Assembly (NCBI GenBank): GCA_018267365.1
Contig: JAFDYQ010000033.1
Span: forward strand, 1 to 50,143
Origin: Bacteroidota bacterium
Lineage (GTDB): Bacteria > Bacteroidota > Bacteroidia > Chitinophagales > LD1
DNA length: 50,143 bases
Direction: 5' to 3'
The notes beneath the pieces are model-generated. The model had not been told where the DNA came from. It was given only the letters and a program-made list of their open reading frames with translations, and ran no database searches. Every line of letters starts with the position of its first letter. Positions within the stretch are counted from its first letter, which is position 1. Below, one piece after another: positions 45,101 to 50,143 of the stretch. The position numbers and the translations under genes are program-made.

Positions 45101-45734
45101 CCAGAAGATCAAGAAGCGCATCGAAGGCTTTGGGGAGATCAATCCGATGGCCGTAGAGGCGTACAATGAGATGAAGGAGCGCTTTGACTTCATCGTAGCG
45201 CAGAAAAAAGACCTGGAGGATGCCAAGACCTCCCTCATGGATACCATCAAGGAGATAGACGACTCGGCCAAGTCACAGTTCCTCGATGCCTTCTACAAGG
45301 TGCGTGAGAGCTTCATCCGCGTCTTCCGCACCCTCTTCAGCGAGGAGGACCAGTGCGACCTCTTCCTCACCACACCTGACGACCCGCTGGAGTCACGCAT
45401 AGAGATCATAGCCAAGCCTAAGGGCAAGCGCCCTACGGTAATAGACCAGCTCAGCGGCGGCGAGAAAACCCTCACAGCCACCGCGCTGCTCTTCTCTCTG
45501 TATCTACTCAAGCCGGCGCCGTTCTGTATCTTCGATGAGGTAGACGCCCCGCTGGACGATACCAACATCGCCAAGTTCAACAAGATCATCCAGGAGTTCT
45601 CCAAAGACTCCCAGTTCATCATCGTGACGCACAATAAGCAGACCATGTCATCAGTAGAAGCCATCTACGGCGTCACCATGGTCGAGCAAGGTGTGTCCCG
45701 AGTGGTACCGGTTAATTTTAGTAGTTTGAATTAA
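42195..45734 (+). CDS. smc: Chromosome segregation protein SMC
   Basis: 1179 residues from the ATG at 42195. The frame begins 48 nt earlier through a TTG, but 'MQLTTLEIKGFKSFAEKTTI' is the standard SMC start. It has Walker A 'GPNGCGKSN', a long coiled coil, a central hinge (about 500-690: 'LLSDILYTSEEYRVAIENYL', 'VVKNVEEAIMAVNLLSES'), a second coiled coil, the ABC signature 'QLSGGEKTLTATALLFSLYL' and Walker B/D loop 'FCIFDEVDAPLDD'. SMC dimers with ScpA/ScpB condense and segregate the chromosome. scpA and scpB are not in the window. Confidence 0.97.
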   Translation: MQLTTLEIKGFKSFAEKTTIHFNNNITGIVGPNGCGKSNVVDSIRWVLGEQKTSMLRLEKMENLIFNGTRSRKPSALAEVSLTFENTKNLVSSDYKTITITRRLFRDGESEYRLNDVACRLKDITTLFMDTGVSPDSYAIIELGMVDEILNDRDQSRRKLFEQAAGVSKYKKRKKETVDKLKATDADLERVKDLLFEIEGQLKTLEKQAAKTKKFYELKDEYKNLSLILAKFSLQEYKQSFKDLEARRQTEDDRKLELETAIKTAEAALEKEKLDNVDKEQGLMEVQKKLNALVSGVSERENERNLLNSQLKFAHDKLDTAQKQIIDANDHVEKLKISIEKLDADNATEGAILESRKAELTVLEDALNEIREHHNKIKESLSAEQKLYAEQERQIFELEKRLAVNRSSTEAFTRELGQSEQDTVNKRNELRELQQQLSDYRAEQERSDVRLRTLIEEEEARKEQIAELEQSIEKTRAELTQETRTLDAKKNEYELTKSLVENLEGFPESIKFLKKNAKWSQEAPLLSDILYTSEEYRVAIENYLEPYLNYYVVKNVEEAIMAVNLLSESAMGRANFFIMDDIAKYEPKQTVAIAGATPATQIVEFDAAYSKLSSFLLDGVYMIDDSAGFNPEQLNTQGQKVVLLTKTGKYIRRDFSLSGGAVGLFEGKKIGRAKNLEKLKEEIEKLERTTYTLHTKVSDALIKVNGLKAATQTKEIELQRSVLNQVNNRQSATEASIQSLEKFLESSDSKSKNIADRLQALTDEVDLINDQLATLRDAQADAKAALDQTDKEFVDFTNRLSDASSKFNAKNIEFHQQQNRVNTIVQELNFKNSQVESFTTQLTRNNDVIIESQMVIEESQAKLKEIESHLLEGYTNKEAIEKEVAETEKNYYASRGAINEIDANIRELARGRDSINVLIADIAEKFNDLKLNLAGLRERLSVEFNVNVNDIINEDLDPKWNKDEIDQDHQKIKKRIEGFGEINPMAVEAYNEMKERFDFIVAQKKDLEDAKTSLMDTIKEIDDSAKSQFLDAFYKVRESFIRVFRTLFSEEDQCDLFLTTPDDPLESRIEIIAKPKGKRPTVIDQLSGGEKTLTATALLFSLYLLKPAPFCIFDEVDAPLDDTNIAKFNKIIQEFSKDSQFIIVTHNKQTMSSVEAIYGVTMVEQGVSRVVPVNFSSLN

Positions 45735-45801
45735 GGGGATTAAATATTAGTAACTTTTACCTATGTTTATTCCGATTTAAGCTTGGACTAAAAACTATGA
45801 A

Positions 45802-46587
45802 ATGAAAAATATCATCCTTATTGCTATAGCATTCGCTCTATCTGGCTGCGTTAGTTATAGTCAAATATTTCACACCTCCTCTCCCAAGCTAATCGAGGAG
45901 AATGGAACTCCTGTTTTTGAGAATGATACCGTACGCATACAATACTATTTTTGGGCTAAGCACGGTATTTTGGCCTTCAACATTTATAACAAACTTGATA
46001 AACCTATATATATTGACTGGAAACGCTCGTCATTTATAAAGAACAGTCAAAAACTTGACTATTGGGCAGATGAAACTAATGTGGAAACCACCAGCTATTA
46101 CGCAAATGTATATGGATATGCTATCAACTGGAATAATAACTTGGCATCAGTAGGCTCTGCGATCAGTTATGGTAAATCGGTAAAACCAGAGAGAATTACC
46201 TTTATCGCTCCTCATTCAGCATATAGTCGCAATGCACCCTTCTACCTATTCAATAACGAAACGGAACTTGCATTACCAGAATCTGCACCTTCGGAACAAT
46301 GGCCAAGTATTTACAACAATTTGAAATCTATTAAGGTGAGGTATACCAATTTTTCAAAAGAGAAAACGCCTTTGTCGTTTAGGAATTATCTCACAGTTTC
46401 AACCACCGAAAAATTTGAAGGCGAATTTTCTTTTGACAATGAGTTTTATATTTCCAGAATAACAGAAATGCCTTCAGCTCAAATGCATGGACCATCAATA
46501 GAAGGTACCTATGATTGGACCGACCCTTACAAACAGGGTAATAGATTCTATGTTATCTTAAGCAGCGGATCGTTCAAGAAATTCTAA
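45802..46587 (+). CDS. Putative lipoprotein of unknown function
   Basis: 261 residues with a lipoprotein signal (MKNIILIAIAFALSGC; lipobox LSGC, C16). The mature part is a beta-rich domain ('TVRIQYYFWAKHGILAFNIY', 'LDKPIYIDWKRSSFIKN', 'YVILSSGSFKKF'). I do not recognise a defined family. The gene is visibly more AT-rich than smc next to it, and palindromic repeats begin 24 nt after its stop. This hints at a different origin from its neighbours. Confidence 0.75.
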   Translation: MKNIILIAIAFALSGCVSYSQIFHTSSPKLIEENGTPVFENDTVRIQYYFWAKHGILAFNIYNKLDKPIYIDWKRSSFIKNSQKLDYWADETNVETTSYYANVYGYAINWNNNLASVGSAISYGKSVKPERITFIAPHSAYSRNAPFYLFNNETELALPESAPSEQWPSIYNNLKSIKVRYTNFSKEKTPLSFRNYLTVSTTEKFEGEFSFDNEFYISRITEMPSAQMHGPSIEGTYDWTDPYKQGNRFYVILSSGSFKKF

Positions 46588-46610
46588 AGATATTCCCCGC
46601 TGTTCACCCC

Positions 46611-46649
46611 ACTGGCGCGGAACTTACCCTACTGGCGCGGAACTTAGTT
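46611..46649 (+). repeat. Direct repeat of ACTGGCGCGGAACTTA
   Basis: Two copies (46611-46626 and 46631-46646) separated by 4 nt. A third copy with a full palindromic partner is at 47486-47510. Same repeat family on both sides of the 46784 gene. Confidence 0.75.
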
Positions 46650-46661
46650 GCGTTCTCCGCT

Positions 46662-46692
46662 GTTCTAAGTTTAGCGCAGCGTAACTTAGAAC
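46662..46692. repeat. Inverted repeat GTTCTAAGTT / AACTTAGAAC
   Basis: Perfect 10-bp arms with an 11-nt loop. A degenerate copy lies at 48425-48456, and half a copy (CTCTAAGTTCCTAAC) lies at 47764-47778. Confidence 0.75.
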
Positions 46693-46702
46693 GTCCAATC
46701 AA

Positions 46703-46721
46703 TTCAAGTCTCTGACTTGAA
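46703..46721. repeat. Inverted repeat TTCAAGTC / GACTTGAA
   Basis: Perfect 8-bp arms with a TCT loop. It is related by its TTCAAG/CTTGAA core to the palindrome at 47726-47749. Confidence 0.7.
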
Positions 46722-46783
46722 GCGGCGACATCCTTTAGAAAAAAAAGAAAACGGATATAAATGTATGTAGATTGCCATCTATC

Positions 46784-47452
46784 ATGTATTTAAAAGATAT
46801 TGAAATAGGAAGAATCAGCAATGTCGAACCGTTCGCATTACCATTTCCTGAGGCATTTCATCTTTGCGATCTATTCTTGAGACTTTTGGGCAAATATGAT
46901 TCAGGGAAAGCTGGTAAAGTAGTGATTAATTTAGTGGATCGGAGTTTAGTTACCTTAAATGGATTTACCATCAATCAGGATAGGCCCGAGCGCCTTTTGA
47001 ATATTACTACAATACATCACCCTTTTCCATTTGAAATTTACGACTCATCACCTGTTGATATCAAGAAGCAAATGATTTGGGAAGCTCTTTACCGATCTTT
47101 GGTGCTGTGCAGTCAGGCATTTTCCTGGAATACAGAGCCCCTTAAAAATACTTATGAGAAAGGACTGGTCTTACAGCTGCGAAACGAGTATTTCTTTGGC
47201 AATATCAAGTATGTGAGAAACGGAAAAATCGGTGCTATTATTCTCAATGTTTTCGACCTGTTTTCCTTTCAGTCATTTGCTGTTTTCTACGACGCTACGG
47301 GAGGTGAAATAAAGCGAATGAAAATCATGGAAGAGCTAGCATCTTTCGGATGGTACGAAGCCCGATTTTTTAAAAAGACTAAATGGATTTCAATAACAGA
47401 ATTTGCCCTCATTGATAAGTATAATAAAGAATGGGTGTCTACAATAGAGTAA
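46784..47452 (+). CDS. Hypothetical protein
   Basis: 222 residues from the ATG at 46784 (a TTG at 46772 would add four). I recognise no family. It is a soluble alpha/beta protein without signal peptide or membrane segment; features include 'EAFHLCDLFLRLLGKYDSGK', 'VVINLVDRSLVTLNGF' and 'YFFGNIKYVRNGKIGAIILN'. It is AT-richer than most of the window, like the preceding lipoprotein gene, and is bracketed by palindromic repeats. A cargo gene of a repeat-flanked insertion is one possibility. Confidence 0.65.
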   Translation: MYLKDIEIGRISNVEPFALPFPEAFHLCDLFLRLLGKYDSGKAGKVVINLVDRSLVTLNGFTINQDRPERLLNITTIHHPFPFEIYDSSPVDIKKQMIWEALYRSLVLCSQAFSWNTEPLKNTYEKGLVLQLRNEYFFGNIKYVRNGKIGAIILNVFDLFSFQSFAVFYDATGGEIKRMKIMEELASFGWYEARFFKKTKWISITEFALIDKYNKEWVSTIE

Positions 47453-47487
47453 TTCAACCTACGCCCGTCCAAGCGTCCTCCCCTACT

Positions 47488-47510
47488 GGCGCGGAACTTA
47501 GTTCCGTGCC
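47488..47510. repeat. REP-like palindrome GGCGCGGAACT / AGTTCCGTGCC
   Basis: 11-nt arms with one mismatch around a single central T. The left arm is the same sequence as the direct repeats at 46611 and 46631. Confidence 0.75.
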
Positions 47511-47725
47511 CAAGCCAGGCGCAACCTTTCCTTTACACAGATCAGCCCCCACTCATCAGGTGATGGAGCAAATGTTTGCGAAGGTCTTACAGGTGAGAAA
47601 TCGTTATCTTTATCAAATTGAGCTGAGCATTCCGAAAATAAACTATGTGGACTTTTTGAATGTTACCACCTTTTACCAGCGGGCCAGCCGACGATCGTTT
47701 TGCCCGCTACATTTATACCCAAGCA

Positions 47726-47749
47726 GGTTCAAGCGTCCTCGCTTGAACC
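47726..47749. repeat. Palindrome GGTTCAAGCG / CGCTTGAACC
   Basis: Perfect 10-bp arms with a TCCT loop. Part of the same sequence (CCAAGCGTCCTC) recurs at 47469-47480. Confidence 0.75.
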
Positions 47750-47840
47750 CTCATTCCCCACTGCTCTAAGTTCCTAACAAGCCGCCCCACAAGTTAAGCT
47801 TTAGCCTAATGCCTTGATCTGCCTGCTATTCCCATTGCGC

Positions 47841-47855
47841 AGCACTCAGTGCTGA
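47841..47855. repeat. Palindrome CAGCACT-C-AGTGCTG
   Basis: Perfect 7-bp arms around a single C, in the gene-free interval upstream of the RRM gene. No T run follows, so it is unlikely to be a terminator. Confidence 0.55.
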
Positions 47856-47913
47856 TCCGGGTAACTTCCCGTAAAATTTATTTTAAAAAAAACAATAAAT
47901 TGAAAAAAGTTTT

Positions 47914-47921
47914 TATCTTTG
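47914..47921 (+). promoter_or_regulatory. -7 promoter box of the RRM-protein gene
   Basis: TATCTTTG matches TAnnTTTG exactly. It lies 78 nt before the ATG, leaving a ~70-nt AT-rich 5' leader, which is long compared with other genes here. Confidence 0.5.
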
Positions 47922-47999
47922 TGCTGTTGACATATATCTCTCTGCACCTCCCTGGGTTAGCTATCTCTCAATTATTTTTTACTTTTTTAATTTTTTACA

Positions 48000-48314
48000 A
48001 TGAACATTTACGTAGCTAACATTCCGTTTTCTGCCAGCGAAGATCAGCTCAAGGATCTATTTTCTCAACATGGTGAAGTGGCATCTGCCCGCATCATCAC
48101 TGACAAGTTTACCTCACAGTCACGTGGCTTTGGTTTCGTAGAGATCAATGACAAGACCTCTGCACAAGGCGCTATAGACGCGCTGAATGGCCGCGACTTT
48201 ATGGGCAAGACACTCACCGTAAACGAAGCACGCCCCAAGACCGAGACCAGCAGCTACGGCGGCGGTGGCGGCGGCTACAAAAAGTCATACGGCGGCGGTG
48301 GAAATCGCTATTAA
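48000..48314 (+). CDS. RRM-type RNA-binding protein with glycine-rich tail
   Basis: 104 residues. One RNA recognition motif with RNP2 'IYVANIP' (3-9) and RNP1 'RGFGFVEI' (about 42-49), followed by 'GKTLTVNEARPK' and a Gly/Tyr/Lys tail ('SSYGGGGGGYKKSYGGGG'). It belongs to the small bacterial RRM group resembling cyanobacterial Rbp proteins, common in Bacteroidota. It binds RNA in the cytoplasm; in some relatives the genes respond to cold. A long leader and a strong terminator frame it as a single-gene unit. Confidence 0.93.
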   Translation: MNIYVANIPFSASEDQLKDLFSQHGEVASARIITDKFTSQSRGFGFVEINDKTSAQGAIDALNGRDFMGKTLTVNEARPKTETSSYGGGGGGYKKSYGGGGNRY

Positions 48315-48342
48315 TTGACACCGTTATATCCATAACCCTTAG

Positions 48343-48367
48343 GCCCTCACCCCGGTGAGGGCTTTTT
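48343..48367 (+). terminator. Rho-independent terminator of the RRM gene
   Basis: Perfect 8-bp stem GCCCTCAC/GTGAGGGC with loop CCCG, followed by TTTTT. It lies 28 nt after the stop codon. Confidence 0.9.
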
Positions 48368-48424
48368 ATGTACCCATGCCGTAGCTCGCGGCTGCTGGCA
48401 GATGGGCCAGGCCCGTCTCCCCTC

Positions 48425-48456
48425 CTGTTCTGAGTTCGGCGCAGTGGATCTTAGAG
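48425..48456. repeat. Degenerate copy of the GTTCTAAGTT palindrome
   Basis: CTGTTCTGAGTT, then GGCGCAG and CTTAGAG keep the order and spacing of the 46660-46692 element with several substitutions, so the arms no longer pair perfectly. Confidence 0.5.
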
Positions 48457-48541
48457 TTTCCCATAGATTCAGGTTTCCACCAGAGGTGCGTCCATCCCAT
48501 ATTCCGCAGATCTTCCCTATGTTAGCCGCAAATAATTTACT

Positions 48542-48946
48542 ATGAAAATCTACACCCCACTCCTGGTTATAGCGGCATTATGTATGTCCTATACCGCATC
48601 TGCTCTTGCTATATGCCCATCAGACTCTTCCAAAGGCCAGACCGTAGGCGAGTATCTCCGTGAGTTTGCCCGCCAGAAATATCCTGACGACAAAGAGATG
48701 CAGGACTACATCTACAATGAGCAGCTCGAAGCCTTGATTTATATGAAAAACGTGACAGATGCAGAGTGCAAGATCTTTGCCATCAAAAAGTATCCAGGCG
48801 ATTATGCCATGCAGAAATACATCTATGACGAGCAGGTAGAGGCAAAGAAATATATGAGTAGCATTTCATCTGCTGCCAAGGCTGATGCCGTAGCCAGGTA
48901 TCCTGATGACTACGCCATGCAGAAATACATCCTGGAAAATCCGTAG
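48542..48946 (+). CDS. Small secreted protein with a ~34-residue tandem repeat
   Basis: 134 residues. A signal peptide (MKIYTPLLVIAALCMSYTAS, ending near ALA) is followed by repeats built on 'A..KYPDDYAMQKYIYDEQ': 'ARQKYPDDKEMQDYIYNEQ', 'AIKKYPGDYAMQKYIYDEQ' and 'AVARYPDDYAMQKYILENP', the third truncated by the stop. Spacing is about 34 residues. The units look like amphipathic helical hairpins. No family function is known to me. Confidence 0.75.
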   Translation: MKIYTPLLVIAALCMSYTASALAICPSDSSKGQTVGEYLREFARQKYPDDKEMQDYIYNEQLEALIYMKNVTDAECKIFAIKKYPGDYAMQKYIYDEQVEAKKYMSSISSAAKADAVARYPDDYAMQKYILENP

Positions 48947-48986
48947 AAACAGGCTGACCATCTACCCCTGGTATCTCCGGCATTCC

Positions 48987-49316
48987 TTACTGCTTGGCCT
49001 TCAGCGCGCGGCGCGCACGCCGCATCTCCAGAGGCCGCACGTGGCGCTCCTTAGCGCCTTTGGGGTGCCTCGTGAGCCTGGTAGAGGTACCCTCTGCCGG
49101 CCCCGTAGCAGGGTCAGGCTGCGTCACTGCCGCCGCACCCGCCGGGGTCTCGTCAGAGCGGGTACCCGTGCTGATATAGCCAGCAGGCATCGGCGTACTC
49201 GTACCGCCTGATACAGGCGGCGCACTCTCACTATGTCCGTCAGACTGCGCCATAGCAGCAGCGCCCATCAGGAGCGCCAGCGCAGTGATAAATATTTTGA
49301 TGCGGGTCATAAGCAT
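48987..49316 (-). CDS. Small hypothetical secreted protein
   Basis: 109 residues (107 if the ATG at 49310 is used). A signal peptide (MTRIKIFITALALLMGAAAM, then AQ) is followed by a Pro/Ser/Thr/Gly-rich, probably unfolded stretch and a strongly basic end ('RHVRPLEMRRARRALKAKQ'). No family recognised. The 3' end faces the tandem-repeat gene convergently. Confidence 0.6.
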   Translation of the reverse strand: MLMTRIKIFITALALLMGAAAMAQSDGHSESAPPVSGGTSTPMPAGYISTGTRSDETPAGAAAVTQPDPATGPAEGTSTRLTRHPKGAKERHVRPLEMRRARRALKAKQ

Positions 49317-49358
49317 ATCATTTAGATCGTCAGGTCATCACTACTGCAAAAGCTATAC

Positions 49359-49739
49359 CTACCCCACCGGCGGCTCCCAAAGCTCTATCTTATTGCCCTC
49401 TATATCCAGTATGTGGAGGAACTTGCCATACTCAGAGTCTGCCACCTCATCCAGTATCGTCACACCCTCTTCTTTGAGCACCGCGGCCAGCGCCACGAGG
49501 TCAGCCACGCGGTAGTTTATCATATAGTCCGTGGCAGATGGCTCAAAGTATTTCGTATCAGCTTTGAAGGGTGTCCATACCGTGCTTGGTTTTTCGGTGT
49601 CACCTTCCTTTTGCTCAAAAACGATCTGCCCACCCCATTGATTGGACTCTATACCCAGATGCTTCCGGTACCATTCGCGCACCTTCTCAGGGTCATTGCA
49701 TTTGAAAAATATCCCGCCAAAGCCTGTTACTCTCTTCAT
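49359..49739 (-). CDS. VOC-family (glyoxalase/bleomycin-resistance-like) protein
   Basis: 126 residues with a two-module VOC fold: 'VTGFGGIFFKCNDPEKVREW', 'YRKHLGIE', 'YMINYRVADL', 'AAVLKEEGVTILDE', 'YGKFLHILDIEGNKIELWEP'. The last motif includes the C-terminal metal-ligand glutamate (E of 'IELWEP'). The family includes glyoxalases, dioxygenases and antibiotic-binding proteins, so the substrate is unknown. It is a single cytoplasmic domain. Confidence 0.88.
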   Translation of the reverse strand: MKRVTGFGGIFFKCNDPEKVREWYRKHLGIESNQWGGQIVFEQKEGDTEKPSTVWTPFKADTKYFEPSATDYMINYRVADLVALAAVLKEEGVTILDEVADSEYGKFLHILDIEGNKIELWEPPVG

Positions 49740-49809
49740 GTATCTATGAGTTTAGTATGGCTAAGGTAGGAATGTTTTCCATGCAGCTGTATACCGTGGG
49801 CTAAGGCTA

Positions 49810-50139
49810 CTACCTATACGTCTGGGGCGTCTCCACCTCCCACTCCAGGTCCTCATCCATATCGTCAAACTCCGCCAGGTCCTCGTCCTCCTCCCGCATC
49901 AGGCGCTTTATCTCAGCTATACTAGAGACTCCCGCCTCCGCCAGCAACTCCTCATCCGGCGTCATCTTCACGCAGTGTTCATCACTCACATCTATCGCCG
50001 CCGCAGTAGTGGACGGATCAGCCACCGGAGCAGTATCGCTCACAGTCAGGTCATCTGGCTCTACCTGCTCTACCGCAGCATCAGCTGCATTAAAGCCCTC
50101 TCCTTCAGAGAGAGTTTGGATAGAGCCGGCTGTTTGCAT
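49810..50139 (-). CDS. Acidic hypothetical protein, start uncertain
   Basis: 109 residues if the ATG at 50139 is the start. The frame is open to the window edge (50143), so the gene may extend beyond. The sequence is very acidic and poor in hydrophobics, especially at the end ('REEDEDLAEFDDMDEDLEWE'), suggesting a disordered regulatory or interaction region. No family is recognised. Confidence 0.5.
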   Translation of the reverse strand: MQTAGSIQTLSEGEGFNAADAAVEQVEPDDLTVSDTAPVADPSTTAAAIDVSDEHCVKMTPDEELLAEAGVSSIAEIKRLMREEDEDLAEFDDMDEDLEWEVETPQTYR

Positions 50140-50143
50140 TAAG

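Larger units (their letters stand above)
47453..47999 (+). other. Gene-poor interval of palindromic repeats and the RRM-gene promoter
   Basis: No supported gene. The interval contains palindromes at 47488-47510, 47726-47749 and 47841-47855, a half-copy of the GTTCTAAGTT repeat near 47764, and the promoter box at 47914-47921. A 112-codon frame across it (47431-47769) is read through the repeats and is not believable. 47570-47690 could be a gene scrap but shows nothing recognisable. Confidence 0.55.

Noticed and set aside
47431..47769. 112-codon plus-strand open frame after the 46784 gene
   Set aside because: It overlaps the end of the preceding gene and is read through the palindromic repeats; composition does not look like a protein.

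Overview
The window looks like a chromosomal segment of a Bacteroidota bacterium, most likely from the Chitinophagales. The evidence is two PorP/SprF-type outer-membrane proteins paired with giant adhesins that carry the gliding-motility (type B) sorting domain, two proteins with type A secretion-signal tails, many secreted beta-rich proteins, DUF6496 and DUF4412 family proteins, and promoter boxes fitting the Bacteroidota -7 consensus TAnnTTTG with few Shine-Dalgarno sites. The lineage is inferred from gene families; the species cannot be read from the window. No phage, integrase, insertion sequence, CRISPR array or rRNA was seen. One tRNA (Cys) is present.

Layout. 1-6024 (minus) is the 5' part of a giant secreted parallel beta-helix protein that runs off the left edge. 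6.2-6.8 kb holds a LuxR-type regulator remnant and tRNA-Cys. 6.9-15.1 kb is largely core metabolism on the plus strand (aminotransferase, heptose-7-phosphate kinase, PhoD-like phosphatase, phosphoglucomutase), interrupted by a minus-strand two-gene signalling unit: a CheY-like receiver and a GAF-PAS-DHp protein that lacks an ATPase domain. 15.2-25.3 kb (minus) carries two consecutive adhesin + PorP/SprF cassettes of the type IX secretion/gliding system. 25.5-29.9 kb (plus) has an NlpC/P60 peptidase and a three-gene operon: a small type IX cargo, a tail-fibre-like secreted protein, and a TPR sensor histidine kinase broken by one in-frame amber codon. 30.0-31.6 kb (minus) holds a 16-Cys copper-binding-type protein, a Nudix hydrolase, a PEBP-family protein and a DUF6496 protein.

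31.8-35.7 kb is a bacterial NHEJ locus: LigD and a convergent ku. LigD is divided into a 3'-phosphoesterase ORF and a ligase-polymerase ORF. The break lies at a nine-A run that contains the dnaX-type slippery heptamer A AAA AAG in the correct phase for a -1 shift joining the two parts. 35.7-41.8 kb encodes further secreted proteins (DUF4412, glycine-rich, a 981-aa type IX cargo with TDGT repeats). 42.2-45.7 kb is smc, preceded by a long imperfect inverted repeat and DnaA-box-like sites. 45.8-47.5 kb has two visibly AT-richer genes of unknown function flanked by several palindromic repeats. 48-50.1 kb holds an RRM RNA-binding protein, a tandem-repeat secreted protein, a VOC-family protein and small hypotheticals.

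The region is dominated by cell-surface and secretion functions interleaved with housekeeping genes. The observations most worth a second look are the frameshift site in ligD, the amber codon in the TPR kinase, the duplicated adhesin-PorP cassettes, the kinase-like protein without a catalytic domain beside a receiver, and the palindrome cluster around 46.6-48.5 kb.
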